The notes: generated from the letters alone by a model not told the origin. Shown: positions 1 to 9,346, counted from the first letter of the stretch. The stretch: 64,000 nucleotides of DNA from Candidatus Pseudobacter hemicellulosilyticus (GCA_029202545.1 CP119311.1:5394001-5458000), one strand, 5' to 3'. Translations and numbers: made by a program.

Positions 1-894
1 GTACCGGGAGATGGCTATAACAGCGCCTATTCAGAGATTGAGAACCGGAATGGCGACCTGCAGGTGGCCAATCTTCGCCTGTATTTTGTAGACTTCGATT
101 ATATCCCCCTGTTTGACATGAAGCTGGTGGCCGGTCGCGCTTTTTCCGGCGACTTCAAAACCGATACCACCCAGGCTATGCTACTCAATGAGTCCGCCGT
201 AAAGATGTTCGGTTATACCAGCCCGGAACAGGCCATCGGCAAGCGTTTCAAACAATGGGGCCGGGAAGGAAAGATCATTGGCGTACTGAAGGACTTTCAC
301 TATACCAGCCTGCAATCCGATATCGCCCCGCTTACCCTGCGCATAGAACCGGGCGCCTATGATAAGGTGATTGCCAATATACCGGCTGCCGCAGCACCCG
401 CCACCATTGCCACCATTGAAAAGAAGTGGAAGGAATTCTTTCCCAATCGTCCCTTCAGCTATTCCTTTCTGAATGACATATTCGACCAGCAATACCGCAG
501 CGAACAGCGCTTCGGCAAACTGTTCCTGAATTTTGCCATCCTCGCTATTTTCATCAGTTGCCTCGGCCTGCTGGGACTGGCCTCTTACAGCACCATGCAA
601 CGCACCAAAGAAATTGGCATCCGTAAAGTCATGGGCGCCAGTGTCAGCAATATCCTGCACCTGCTCTCCAGCGATTTCCTGAAGCTGGTGAGCATTGCCT
701 TCGTGATAGCGGCCCCGCTGGCGGGTTTCTTTATGTATCGATGGCTGCAGGACTTTGCCTACCGTTCCCAGCTGAGCTGGTGGATCTTTGGCCTGGCCGC
801 CATTCTGGCCCTGCTGATCACTGTTACAACGATCAGTTTCCTGGCCATCAGGGCCGCCCTGGCAAACCCCGTGAAAAGTTTACGCGCAGAATAA
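1..894 (+). CDS. ABC transporter permease, MacB/FtsX type (5' end outside window)
   Basis: C-terminal part of an inner-membrane permease of the MacB/FtsX superfamily. The frame is open from base 1, so the start lies outside the window. Visible here are the end of a periplasmic core domain (including NESAVKMFGYTSPEQAIGK and an IIGVLKDFHYTSLQ stretch) and then the FtsX domain with three hydrophobic segments (around 530-600, 670-740 and 775-850). The conserved cytoplasmic motif QRTKEIGIRKVMGAS follows the first of these. The C-terminus ALANPVKSLRAE is almost the same as in the two downstream permeases, so this is a tandem paralogue. These proteins have no ATPase domain and must pair with a separate ATPase, probably the one at 7251. 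Family assignment is secure; the transported substrate cannot be read from sequence. Confidence 0.92.
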   Translation, partial: VPGDGYNSAYSEIENRNGDLQVANLRLYFVDFDYIPLFDMKLVAGRAFSGDFKTDTTQAMLLNESAVKMFGYTSPEQAIGKRFKQWGREGKIIGVLKDFHYTSLQSDIAPLTLRIEPGAYDKVIANIPAAAAPATIATIEKKWKEFFPNRPFSYSFLNDIFDQQYRSEQRFGKLFLNFAILAIFISCLGLLGLASYSTMQRTKEIGIRKVMGASVSNILHLLSSDFLKLVSIAFVIAAPLAGFFMYRWLQDFAYRSQLSWWIFGLAAILALLITVTTISFLAIRAALANPVKSLRAE

Positions 895-957
895 AAAAAC
901 AGGCGGCAAGCAACAAACGATGCCCTGCCGGAGACCTTAACTGTAAACTATTAAACA

Positions 958-1980
958 ATGAAAAAACTTTTTGCCCTTTTACTCAGCGCCGCCCCTGCCC
1001 TGCTGCTGGCGCAGAACAACCAGACACCTTACAAAACCCAGTCTTTCTCCGCCCAGTCTATCCGGCAGGTGGTCTCGCAAACCTCCGGCGGTAATATCTC
1101 CGTAACCGGCGGCAGCAGCGAAGCCCGGGTGGAAGTTTATGTATCCGGCAACAACAACCAGAAATACACTACTGCCGAACTGGACAATCGCTTTAAAGAA
1201 GATTATAACCTCACCGTTGAGCTGAAAGGCAATACCCTCACAGCCAGCTGTACGCCCAAAGTAAAGATCAGCAACTGGAAAAGATCCCTCTCTGTTTCTT
1301 TCAAAATATTTGTTGGCTCCGAAACAGCCACCGAGCTCAGGACCAGCGGCGGGAATATTACCATCACTGACCTGAATGGACAACAGGATTTTGCTACCAG
1401 CGGCGGCAACCTCAACCTGGTGGGACTGACCGGCAATATCAAAGGCCGCACCTCCGGCGGAAATATTCATATCAGCAAGTCCAAAGACAATATTGACCTC
1501 AGCACCAGCGGTGGCAATATTGACGCCAGCAGCTCTTCCGGCACCCTCAAGCTGGGCACTTCCGGTGGCAATATCCACCTGAACCAGCTGGACGGAAATG
1601 TAAAAGCGACTACCAGCGGCGGTAATATCCGCAGTGAAGATATCAAGGGCGACCTGGACGCGCATACTTCCGGCGGCAGTGTACATATCAATAAAATTGC
1701 CGGCTCCCTCAGCGCCTCTACTTCCGGTGGTAATATCCGGGCAACCATCACTGATGCAGGCAGGTTTGTGAAACTGCGCAATTCCGGTGGCAGCATTGAA
1801 CTGGAACTGCCTTCCGGGGGCTACGACCTGGACCTAAGCGGCGGTAAAGTCAAACTGGGCACCGTCAGTAATTTTTCCGGTAAGCTGGAGGATGACCGTG
1901 TGGAAGGCAAACTGAACGGCGGCGGTATCCCCGTGGATGTCCGCAACAGCAGCGGCCGCGTTTCCGTCAATATCAAATAG
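958..1980 (+). CDS. Secreted DUF4097-type repeat protein (putative adhesin)
   Basis: 340-residue exported protein with a clear signal peptide (about residues 1-18, ending LLLAQ). Its body is a beta-solenoid-like repeat: from residue 129 the motif TSGGN[IL] recurs at an exact 18-residue spacing (129, 147, 165, 183, 201, 219, 237, 255), then a degenerate NSGGS at 275. This matches the DUF4097 'putative adhesin' family, whose biochemical role is unknown. It lies between two permease genes, 63 bp after the first and 18 bp before the next, so it is probably co-transcribed with them. It could be an envelope sensor or accessory protein of the efflux locus. That link is inferred from position only. 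Confidence 0.85.
   Translation: MKKLFALLLSAAPALLLAQNNQTPYKTQSFSAQSIRQVVSQTSGGNISVTGGSSEARVEVYVSGNNNQKYTTAELDNRFKEDYNLTVELKGNTLTASCTPKVKISNWKRSLSVSFKIFVGSETATELRTSGGNITITDLNGQQDFATSGGNLNLVGLTGNIKGRTSGGNIHISKSKDNIDLSTSGGNIDASSSSGTLKLGTSGGNIHLNQLDGNVKATTSGGNIRSEDIKGDLDAHTSGGSVHINKIAGSLSASTSGGNIRATITDAGRFVKLRNSGGSIELELPSGGYDLDLSGGKVKLGTVSNFSGKLEDDRVEGKLNGGGIPVDVRNSSGRVSVNIK
1342..1803 (+). repeat. 54-bp in-frame repeat coding for TSGGN units
   Basis: Each unit encodes 18 residues beginning T/N-S-G-G-N/S. Seven intervals are exactly 54 bp (1342 to 1720) and the last is 60 bp (1720 to 1780). DNA identity between units is modest outside the accagcggcggcaatat core, so the repeat is kept at protein level and is not a recent DNA expansion. 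Confidence 0.85.
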
Positions 1981-1998
1981 GCACTTAACAAGACAATC

Positions 1999-4416
1999 AT
2001 GTTCAAGAGCTATGTAAAGGTTGCCTGGCGCAACCTGCTGAAAAATAAAGGCTTCACCTTTATCAATATATCAGGGCTGGCCATCGGCCTGGCTACCTGT
2101 CTGCTCATTGTATTGTATGTAATGGATGAACTGAGCTACGACCGCTTTCATACAAAGGCCGACCGGATATACCGGGTAGACCCCAGCATCCGTTTTTCGG
2201 ACAATACCTATGAACTGGCCGTGGCCGCGCCTTCCATGGCAGAAGCCATGGTGAGGGATTATCCCCAGGTAGAAGCAGCTGTCCGTTTCCGCAATTATGG
2301 CGGATGGCTGGTAAAACGGGGGGCCGATAATATCAGGGAAGAAAAGGTCATCTTTGCAGACGCCTCCCTGTTTAGTGTTTTCAGCCTGAACATGCTGAAC
2401 GGCAACCCGGCCACCGCACTCAAGGAACCCGGGACCCTGGTCCTCACGGAAAGCATGGCCCGCAAATATTTTAACCGCACCGATGTAGTGGGAGAATCCC
2501 TTACAGTGGGGGATCATGAGCAATACCGCATCACCGGCGTTATCAGGGATATGCCTGCGCAATCCCATTTCCAGTTTGATTTTTTTGCGTCCCTGGCAGG
2601 CTCGCGTGAAGCAAAGGAAAACAACTGGCTCAGCCATAATTTCAACACCTATATCCTGCTGCGGGAAGGCGCCGATCCGGCCCTGCTGACGGAGCAGATG
2701 AAAACCCTGGTTACACGCTATGCAAATCCACAGGTGGAATCTATCATGCAGGCTAATTTGGATGAACTGGAAAAAGCAGGTAGCTATATCCGGTACAATC
2801 TAATGCCGCTGACCAGGATCCACCTGCATTCCGCCAGGACGGCAGAGCTGGGTCCCAACAATAACATTCAGTATATATGGATATTCTCTGCCGTGGCATT
2901 GTTTATCCTGCTTATTGCGTGCGTCAATTTCATGAACCTGAGCACCGCCCGCTCCGCCGAACGTGCGCGTGAAGTGGGTGTCCGGAAAGCATTGGGCTCC
3001 CGGCGCCACAGCCTGATCAAACAGTTCCTGACGGAATCCATGCTGGTCAGTTTCCTGTCCACCATCCTGGCACTGGTCCTGGCCTGGCTCCTGCTGCCGC
3101 TGTTCAACCAGCTGGCTGCAAAATCCATAAGCCATACCCGGCTCAGTGAGCCACTTATCCTGTGCCTTGTGGCAGGTATTATGCTGGTGGTGGGATTGCT
3201 GGCGGGCAGCTATCCTGCTTTCTATTTATCCGCCTTCAGGCCCATCCAGGTGTTGAAAGGAAAACTCCAGTCCGGCTTCGGAGGTTCATTGCGGAATGGC
3301 CTGGTAGTATTCCAGTTCGGCATTTCCATTTTCCTGATCGCCGGCACCGTAGTTATTTTTAACCAGATGAAATATATCCGGGAAAAAAATATCGGGTATA
3401 ACCGGCAGCAGGTGCTGGTGGTGAAGAATGGCTACGTCCTGAAACAACCCCAGGCATTCCGGGAAAGCGTTCTTACCCTGCCTGGCGTAGAGCATGCTAC
3501 CATCACAGGGTATCTCCCCACCAGTAATTACCGGAACGATAACCTGCATTACGCCTCACCCACCCTGGAACCGCATTCCTCCATGACTATGCAGGCCTGG
3601 ATGGTGGATGAGCATTACCTCCCTACCCTCGGCATACAATTGCTGAAGGGACGTAATTTTTCGGCCGAGTTCCCGGCAGATAGCCAGGGCGTACTGCTCA
3701 ATGAAAGCGCAGCCCGCCTCTTTGGCAGGGAAGACCCCGTCAACAAAAAGCTCTATTTCCTGAACAGCATGACCAGTAAATCATTATCAGGCTTTACCGT
3801 GCTGGGCGTATTCAAAGATTTCAACTTCAATTCACTCCGTCAGCAGGTAAGTCCCATGGCCTTATACCTGCATGAAGAAAGAGGCAGCATTGCCTTCCGT
3901 ATCAATACAGCCGATATCAAACCCCTGGTGCGGCAGATTGAAAGCCGCTGGAAGGCCATGGCGCCCGGCCAGCCGTTCCAGTATTCCTTTATGGACGAAG
4001 ATTTTGACGCCCAGTACCGGGCCGAGCAAAGAACAGGCAGCCTGTCGCTCACTTTTTCCATACTGGCTATACTGATCGCCTGCCTGGGGCTGTTTGGACT
4101 GGCCGCCTATGCAGCAGAGCAACGCACCAAGGAGATCGGTATCCGCAAAGTGCTGGGCGCATCTGCAAACCAGCTCATGATCATGCTGTCAAAGGATTTC
4201 CTGAAACTGGTATTGCTGGCGGCACTGATTGCCTTCCCTTTAGCCTGGTGGGCAATGAACAGCTGGCTGCAAAGTTTCCACTACCGCGTGGGTATCGCCT
4301 GGTGGGTATTTGCATTTACCGGTTGCACCACCCTGCTGATAGCCCTGTTCACAGTCAGCTGGCAGGCCCTGAAAGCCGCACTGGCCAACCCGGTCAAAAG
4401 CCTTAGAAGCGAATAA
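1999..4416 (+). CDS. ABC transporter permease, MacB/FtsX type
   Basis: Full-length (805 aa) permease with two FtsX halves. The order is an N-terminal cytoplasmic stretch (YVKVAWRNLLKNKGFTFIN), a first transmembrane segment near residues 21-41, a large periplasmic MacB core domain, and a three-helix FtsX block near 290-420 containing RAREVGVRKALGS. A second TM and periplasmic domain follow, then a final FtsX block near 680-800 with EQRTKEIGIRKVLGAS. It lacks nucleotide-binding motifs, so it needs a partner ATPase. Such tandem ATPase-less permeases are typical of Bacteroidota MacAB-TolC-like efflux clusters. It starts at an ATG 18 bp after the DUF4097 gene and lies 25 bp before the next permease, in what looks like one operon. 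Confidence 0.95.
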   Translation: MFKSYVKVAWRNLLKNKGFTFINISGLAIGLATCLLIVLYVMDELSYDRFHTKADRIYRVDPSIRFSDNTYELAVAAPSMAEAMVRDYPQVEAAVRFRNYGGWLVKRGADNIREEKVIFADASLFSVFSLNMLNGNPATALKEPGTLVLTESMARKYFNRTDVVGESLTVGDHEQYRITGVIRDMPAQSHFQFDFFASLAGSREAKENNWLSHNFNTYILLREGADPALLTEQMKTLVTRYANPQVESIMQANLDELEKAGSYIRYNLMPLTRIHLHSARTAELGPNNNIQYIWIFSAVALFILLIACVNFMNLSTARSAERAREVGVRKALGSRRHSLIKQFLTESMLVSFLSTILALVLAWLLLPLFNQLAAKSISHTRLSEPLILCLVAGIMLVVGLLAGSYPAFYLSAFRPIQVLKGKLQSGFGGSLRNGLVVFQFGISIFLIAGTVVIFNQMKYIREKNIGYNRQQVLVVKNGYVLKQPQAFRESVLTLPGVEHATITGYLPTSNYRNDNLHYASPTLEPHSSMTMQAWMVDEHYLPTLGIQLLKGRNFSAEFPADSQGVLLNESAARLFGREDPVNKKLYFLNSMTSKSLSGFTVLGVFKDFNFNSLRQQVSPMALYLHEERGSIAFRINTADIKPLVRQIESRWKAMAPGQPFQYSFMDEDFDAQYRAEQRTGSLSLTFSILAILIACLGLFGLAAYAAEQRTKEIGIRKVLGASANQLMIMLSKDFLKLVLLAALIAFPLAWWAMNSWLQSFHYRVGIAWWVFAFTGCTTLLIALFTVSWQALKAALANPVKSLRSE

Positions 4417-4441
4417 ATCTTTTCATCATAAAAGGATCAGT

Positions 4442-6823
4442 ATGATCAAAAATTATCTGAAAGTGGCCTGGCGAAGCCTGCTGAAGAACAAAGGATATTC
4501 CGCCATCAATATCCTGGGACTGGCGGTAGGCATGGCCGTGGTCATGCTGATAGGCCTGTGGATACATGATGAGCTGACCTTTGACAAAAGCCATGACAAC
4601 TACGACCGGCTGGGCAAGATCATGACCACCCAGACCTTCAACGGTGAAACAGGTACCGGCCCTGCGGTAAACGTAAGCCTTGGAAGGGAGCTGGAGACCA
4701 GCTACACGGCTGATTTCAAAAATATTTCCATGGCCAGCTGGAACAATGACATGATCCTGGGCTTTGGGGACAAAAAGCTCATCAGGTCCGGCATGTGGGT
4801 GCAGCCCGTCTTTCCCGACATGCTGAGCCTGAAAATGATTGCCGGCGCCAGGTCGGCCCTGAAAGATCCTTCCAGCATCCTCCTGTCCGCTTCTGTTGCC
4901 AGCGCGCTTTTCAATACAGACAATCCCATTGGCAAAACCATTAAGCTCAACAACGAGACCCTGCTGACCGTAGGAGGTGTTTATGAAGACCTCCCTAAGA
5001 ATACCAGCCTGCGGGAAACCTGGTTCCTGTTACCCTGGGAAAAATACCTGCAGGTGGAATCCTGGGTGAAGAACAGCTATGACCACTGGGGTAACCATTC
5101 CTGGCAGCTGTTCGTGCAGCTGCAGCCCAATCTGTCCTTTGAGCAGGTGAGTGAAAAGATCCGGCTGGTGTCCATGAAACACCTGGATCCCAAAAAGGAC
5201 GGTCAGGAAGAACTGATCATTCACCCCATGCGTCAGTGGCACCTGTATGGCAACTGGACCAATGGTAAAGTGGATGGCGGCAGGATCCGGTTTGTCTGGC
5301 TCTTCGGCATTATCGGCGTATTCGTACTGCTCCTGGCCTGCATCAATTTCATGAACCTGGGTACAGCCAGGTCTGAAAAACGCGCCAAGGAAGTAGGTAT
5401 CCGGAAAACCGTTGGCTCGGAAAGGAAACAACTGATCGGTCAGTTCCTGGTAGAATCCATACTGGTGTCCCTGCTCTCTTTTATACTGGCCCTGCTGTTC
5501 GTATTGCTGACCCTGCCCTGGTTCAACGGGCTTTCCGATAAACAGATGAGCATCCTGTGGACAGAGCCCCTCTTCTGGGCCGGCTGCCTCGGCTTTTCCC
5601 TGCTCACAGGCCTGGTGGCAGGCAGTTACCCGGCCTTCTACCTTTCTTCCTTCCAGCCCATCAAAGTGCTGAAAGGCACCTTTAAGGCCGGCCGCTATGC
5701 CGCCATACCACGCAAAGTACTGGTGGTAATACAGTTCACCGTTTCCGTTGCACTGATCATCTGCACCATAGTGGTGTTCCGGCAGATCAGCTATGCCAAG
5801 GACCGGCCTGTGGGCTATACCCGTGAGGGGCTGCTGATGTTTGATTATAATACATCTGATATCCGCAAACATTATGACGCCCTGAAGACAGGCCTGCTCA
5901 ATACCGGCGTAATTGATCATGTCACCAAGACCTCCTCTTCTATCACCGCCGTCTGGAGCAACCAGATCGGTTTCAGCTGGAAAGGAATGACGCCCGGCGC
6001 CCTGCCTCTTTTTGGCGTGATCGCTGTATCCCAGGACTATGGGAAAACCATCGGCTGGCATATCCGGGATGGTCGTGATTTTTCCAAAGAATTTGCGTCC
6101 GACTCACTGGCCCTTGTACTCAATGAATCAGCCGTCAAGCTGATGGGACTGCAACAGCCCGTAGGCGAAAATGTTAAATGGGGAAATGATAATTATACCA
6201 TCATTGGCGTGATCAATGATATGGTGATGCAATCTCCCTATGAGCCCATCATGCCCACCATCTTCTTTATCAACGAGGGCTGGGCCAACAAAGTACTGGT
6301 AAAAGTGAAGCCCGGCAGTTCTATGCGCGCCGCCCTGGACCGCATGGAGCCACTGTTCCGGCAATTCAATCCCGGTTCGCCCTTTGAATTCAAATTCGTG
6401 GATGAGGATTATGCCCGCAAGTTTGAATCAGAAGAAAGGATCGGCAAGCTGGCTGGCTTCTTTGCCGTACTGGCCATCTTTATCAGCTGCCTCGGCATCT
6501 TTGGCCTGGCCTCCTTTGTAGCCGAGCAGCGGACCAAGGAGATCGGCGTCCGCCGGGTGCTGGGCGCCAGCATCTACCATATCTGGGAACTGCTGTCAAA
6601 GGATTTTGTGCTGCTGGTAATGATCTCCTTCCTGCTGGCCGCACCGCTGGCCTGGTACTTCATGCACCAATGGCTCAACGATTATAAATACCGCACCAGC
6701 ATTTCCTGGTGGATCTTTGCCATTTCCTGCGGAGGCGCGCTGCTGATCACACTGGTTACCGTAAGTTTCCAGGCTATCAAAGCTGCATTGACCAACCCTG
6801 TAAAGAACCTTCGATCGGAATAG
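4442..6823 (+). CDS. ABC transporter permease, MacB/FtsX type
   Basis: 793-residue paralogue of the preceding permease with the same layout: opening YLKVAWRSLLKNKGYSAIN, TM1, periplasmic core, FtsX block with RAKEVGIRKTVGSERKQLIG, second core domain, and a final FtsX block with EQRTKEIGVRRVLGASIYHI. It ends ALTNPVKNLRSE. As in its neighbours, no Walker motifs are present. It is the last gene of the permease run. A 427-bp gap follows before the ATPase gene, so the ATPase and outer-membrane channel may be transcribed separately. Substrate unknown; peptide, lipid or drug export are all possible in this family. Confidence 0.95.
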   Translation: MIKNYLKVAWRSLLKNKGYSAINILGLAVGMAVVMLIGLWIHDELTFDKSHDNYDRLGKIMTTQTFNGETGTGPAVNVSLGRELETSYTADFKNISMASWNNDMILGFGDKKLIRSGMWVQPVFPDMLSLKMIAGARSALKDPSSILLSASVASALFNTDNPIGKTIKLNNETLLTVGGVYEDLPKNTSLRETWFLLPWEKYLQVESWVKNSYDHWGNHSWQLFVQLQPNLSFEQVSEKIRLVSMKHLDPKKDGQEELIIHPMRQWHLYGNWTNGKVDGGRIRFVWLFGIIGVFVLLLACINFMNLGTARSEKRAKEVGIRKTVGSERKQLIGQFLVESILVSLLSFILALLFVLLTLPWFNGLSDKQMSILWTEPLFWAGCLGFSLLTGLVAGSYPAFYLSSFQPIKVLKGTFKAGRYAAIPRKVLVVIQFTVSVALIICTIVVFRQISYAKDRPVGYTREGLLMFDYNTSDIRKHYDALKTGLLNTGVIDHVTKTSSSITAVWSNQIGFSWKGMTPGALPLFGVIAVSQDYGKTIGWHIRDGRDFSKEFASDSLALVLNESAVKLMGLQQPVGENVKWGNDNYTIIGVINDMVMQSPYEPIMPTIFFINEGWANKVLVKVKPGSSMRAALDRMEPLFRQFNPGSPFEFKFVDEDYARKFESEERIGKLAGFFAVLAIFISCLGIFGLASFVAEQRTKEIGVRRVLGASIYHIWELLSKDFVLLVMISFLLAAPLAWYFMHQWLNDYKYRTSISWWIFAISCGGALLITLVTVSFQAIKAALTNPVKNLRSE

Positions 6824-7003
6824 CGGACATCATCATACTAAAATATTAATTATGCTCTGCAACCAGGTATTTACCGACAGGAATATGGTGCTGCCCCTGG
6901 CCTCCAGCCTGGAGTATCCGGGCCGCGCTCACCAGTCCCGCCAAAAGCCTGCGGAGCCAGTAATGCCTGAGCGTACACCTGCAACAAAAGCACCGTCCGC
7001 CAT

Positions 7004-7041
7004 TGTATCGAAAGCGGACAGTTTTTGTATCGGAAACGGAC
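7004..7041 (+). promoter_or_regulatory. 22-bp-period direct repeat, candidate activator site
   Basis: TGTATCGAAAGCGGAC (7004-7019) and TGTATCGGAAACGGAC (7026-7041) match at 14 of 16 positions and are spaced 22 bp, about two helical turns. GTCCGC (6995-7000) and GCGGAC (7014-7019) also form an inverted repeat. The repeats lie 54-91 bp upstream of the -24-like element, a normal place for an enhancer-binding activator. The repeat is seen directly; binding is inferred. Confidence 0.45.
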
Positions 7042-7094
7042 TGACCGCATGAAGACACTATGCTATCCCGTTGTTAATCAGTCGATTTACATTT

Positions 7095-7111
7095 TTGGCA
7101 TGCCTTTGACA
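7095..7111 (+). promoter_or_regulatory. Sigma-54-like promoter (-24 good, -12 weak)
   Basis: TTGGCATG matches the sigma-54 -24 consensus YTGGCACG at 7 of 8 positions. The -12 part, TGACA, is a poor match to TTGCW, although a TTTGA lies nearby. It would start a transcript about 125-130 bp upstream of the ATPase ATG. Treat it as tentative because of the weak -12 part. Confidence 0.35.
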
Positions 7112-7250
7112 AGTAATGAACAGCAACGGATAACAACCTGCTGCAGGGCGTATAGCCATGAAAAATGTCACCTCTGTATCAGCCATTTTTAATTCGTTCC
7201 TGCGGCAGGAAGTTATTTGTTAAGTTGCGTCCCGATCAACCAAACCCATT

Positions 7251-7913
7251 ATGTTAGCACTGAATCATATTTCAAAATGGTACAATGTGGGCGGCAAGCC
7301 CACTTTCATTCTGAAGGACATCAACCTGCAGATCAACAGCGGTGAATTTGTTTCTATCATGGGCCCTTCCGGCTCGGGCAAATCCACCCTGCTGCATATC
7401 ATCGGTATGCTGGATGATGCTTCAGAAGGAGAATACTTTTTCATGGGACAGCCTGTCCATACCCTGAAGGACAAGCAACGTTCCCAGATCTACAAACAGC
7501 ATATCGGCTTTGTATTCCAGGCCTACCACCTGATTGACGAGCTGACCGTGTATGAGAATATTGAAACGCCGCTCATTTACCAGAATATCAAGACCGCCGA
7601 GCGCAAAGCGATGGTGGCCGATATCCTGGACCGCTTCCAGATAGTAGGCAAAAAAGACCTTTTTCCCACACAGCTGTCCGGCGGACAGCAGCAGCTGGTA
7701 GGTATTGCCCGCGCATTGATTGCCCGGCCGCAACTGCTGCTGGCGGATGAGCCCACCGGCAACCTCAACTCCCGGCAGGGGGAAGAGATCATGGACCTTT
7801 TTAAACAACTCAACCGGGAAGGCGTCACTATCATTCAGGTGACCCACTCGGAAAAAAATGCGGGCTATGGCAGCAGGATCATCAACCTCCTGGATGGTCG
7901 TGTGGAATCCTGA
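7251..7913 (+). CDS. ABC transporter ATP-binding protein (MacB/LolD-like)
   Basis: 220-residue stand-alone nucleotide-binding subunit. It shows Walker A GPSGSGKST (residues 38-46), a Q-loop in VFQAYHLI, the signature LSGGQQQ (142-148), Walker B LLLADEP with catalytic Glu167, and a switch His in VTHSE. Length and motifs fit the LolD/MacB/FtsE group, which energises FtsX-type permeases. It is therefore the expected engine for the three ATPase-less permeases upstream. It starts at an ATG and is followed 32 bp later by the TolC-family gene, so both are probably one transcript, perhaps from the promoter suggested at 7095. Confidence 0.95.
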   Translation: MLALNHISKWYNVGGKPTFILKDINLQINSGEFVSIMGPSGSGKSTLLHIIGMLDDASEGEYFFMGQPVHTLKDKQRSQIYKQHIGFVFQAYHLIDELTVYENIETPLIYQNIKTAERKAMVADILDRFQIVGKKDLFPTQLSGGQQQLVGIARALIARPQLLLADEPTGNLNSRQGEEIMDLFKQLNREGVTIIQVTHSEKNAGYGSRIINLLDGRVES

Positions 7914-7945
7914 GCCACCAGCACCCGTATCAAGAACCCATCAAT

Positions 7946-9292
7946 ATGAAACCTGGTAAAGTATTGTGGCTGGCAGGGCTGATCCTGCTGACCGCCACCA
8001 CCCTTCGGGCACAGTCAACACCGGCGCCCACGCTTACCCTGCGTCAATGCGTGGAGACAGCCCTGCAAAACAATATGGACGCACGTAAAGCTGAGCTGGA
8101 CCGGCAGCGCGCCGAGGTCAACCTGCGCGGCGCCAAAGGCCAGATGCTGCCCTATGTCTCCGGTTCAGTGGAGCATACCCTGTACCAGGGCCGCAGCATT
8201 GACCTCTACACCAACAGCTATACCAACCAGAGCAATAAGACCGCTTCTTATTACCTGGGTGGCGATATGACCATTTTCAACGGCTTCCGCCTGTTCAATA
8301 ACCTCAGGAGCAACCAGTACCTGCTGGAAGCCGGCGTAGCCATGCAACAGCAGACCCGTGACCAGCTCACCCTGGACGTGATCCTGGCCTACCTGGCTGT
8401 ACTGAGCAACACCGATCTGCTGAAAATACAGGAAGCCCAGGTGGCCGTCACCAGCAAACAGGTGGAAAGACTGGAAGTACTCAACCGCGAAGGCGCTATC
8501 AAACCCTCCGACTTCTATGACATGAAAGGTCAGCTGGCCGGTGAAAAGGTATCGTATATCAATACCCTCAATAGCCTCAATGATGCCCGGCTGCGCTTAT
8601 CTCAGCTGATGAATATGCCCTACCGGGAAGACCTGCAGGTGGAAAGACTGCCCACAGAAGCTTTTGAAATGGGCTATAACACAGGTCCTGACAGCATTTA
8701 CCAGGCTGCCCTGGTACAGCTGGCCCTGGTAAAAACGGCCGACCTGCTGCAGAAGAGCGCCGTCAAGGACCTGAAATCAGCGCGTGGCAGCCTGTTCCCC
8801 ACCGTTGGTATCGGCGGCGGCATCAACACCAATTTTTCCGGCGCCGCACTGGATTCAGCAGAAGCCAAGATCCCGTACTATGATCAGCTCAGCAATAACT
8901 ACAGCACCAATGTTGGTTTTGTGGTCCGCATCCCGCTCCTGAATGGGTTTAACGCCCGCAACCAGGTAGCCAGGGCGCGCATCAACCTGAAACAGACCGA
9001 ATTTGAATCCGAGAACGTGCGCATACAATTACAGCAGTCCGTAGAGCGGGATCACCTGAACATGCGCGCCACGCTCAACCGCTACCAGGTGCTTGTAGAA
9101 CAGGTGGCTTCCTACCAGGAAAATTTCCGCGCAGCCGAAGTGCGCTTCAATGCCGGCGCTTCCAACTCAGTGGACTACCTGATTGCCAAGAACAAACTGG
9201 ATAATGCCAACAGCAGTCTGGTCATTGCCCGGTACGAATATGCCATCCGCACCAGGATCCTGGATTACTACCAGGGTAAGCTGATGTGGTAG
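7946..9292 (+). CDS. TolC-family outer-membrane efflux protein
   Basis: 448-residue protein with a signal peptide (about residues 1-22, ending LRAQ), followed by the long alpha-helical and short beta segments typical of outer-membrane efflux channels. It opens LTLRQCVETALQNNMDARKAELDRQR and later has an NAGASNSVDYLIAKNKLDNANS helix. TolC-type channels form a trimeric conduit through the outer membrane and periplasm and dock with an inner-membrane pump through a membrane fusion protein. No membrane fusion protein gene is present in the window; it may lie left of base 1. The gene is the last of the efflux locus and is followed 54 bp later by tRNA-Gly. Confidence 0.93.
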   Translation: MKPGKVLWLAGLILLTATTLRAQSTPAPTLTLRQCVETALQNNMDARKAELDRQRAEVNLRGAKGQMLPYVSGSVEHTLYQGRSIDLYTNSYTNQSNKTASYYLGGDMTIFNGFRLFNNLRSNQYLLEAGVAMQQQTRDQLTLDVILAYLAVLSNTDLLKIQEAQVAVTSKQVERLEVLNREGAIKPSDFYDMKGQLAGEKVSYINTLNSLNDARLRLSQLMNMPYREDLQVERLPTEAFEMGYNTGPDSIYQAALVQLALVKTADLLQKSAVKDLKSARGSLFPTVGIGGGINTNFSGAALDSAEAKIPYYDQLSNNYSTNVGFVVRIPLLNGFNARNQVARARINLKQTEFESENVRIQLQQSVERDHLNMRATLNRYQVLVEQVASYQENFRAAEVRFNAGASNSVDYLIAKNKLDNANSSLVIARYEYAIRTRILDYYQGKLMW

Positions 9293-9325
9293 TTTTTTCA
9301 GGATATGCAAATCAACAATTTTACT

Positions 9326-9333
9326 TACCTTGG
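9326..9333 (+). promoter_or_regulatory. Possible -7 element of the tRNA-Gly promoter
   Basis: TACCTTGG matches the Bacteroidota -7 consensus TAnnTTTG at 7 of 8 positions and lies 13 bp before the tRNA 5' end, a suitable distance. No clear -33 TTTG is visible. Confidence 0.3.
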
Positions 9334-9346
9334 CAGCAATATGTCA

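Larger units (their letters stand above)
6824..7250 (+). other. 427-bp non-coding gap with probable regulatory sites
   Basis: No convincing gene lies between the last permease and the ABC ATPase. Short open frames on both strands (6852-7052 plus, 6846-7058 minus) cover the same bases, have no start context and resemble nothing. The right half contains a direct repeat and a sigma-54-like element, listed separately. No factor-independent terminator is visible after 6823. Confidence 0.6.

Noticed and set aside
1342..1803. The regular 54-bp repeat as a CRISPR-like or satellite array
   Set aside because: Units are in frame within a gene, diverged at DNA level and keep a protein motif, so it is a coding repeat.
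6846..7058. Open frames of 66 and 70 codons on both strands in the gap before the ABC ATPase
   Set aside because: They overlap each other, have no hydrophobic or recognised pattern, and cover the repeats that look regulatory.
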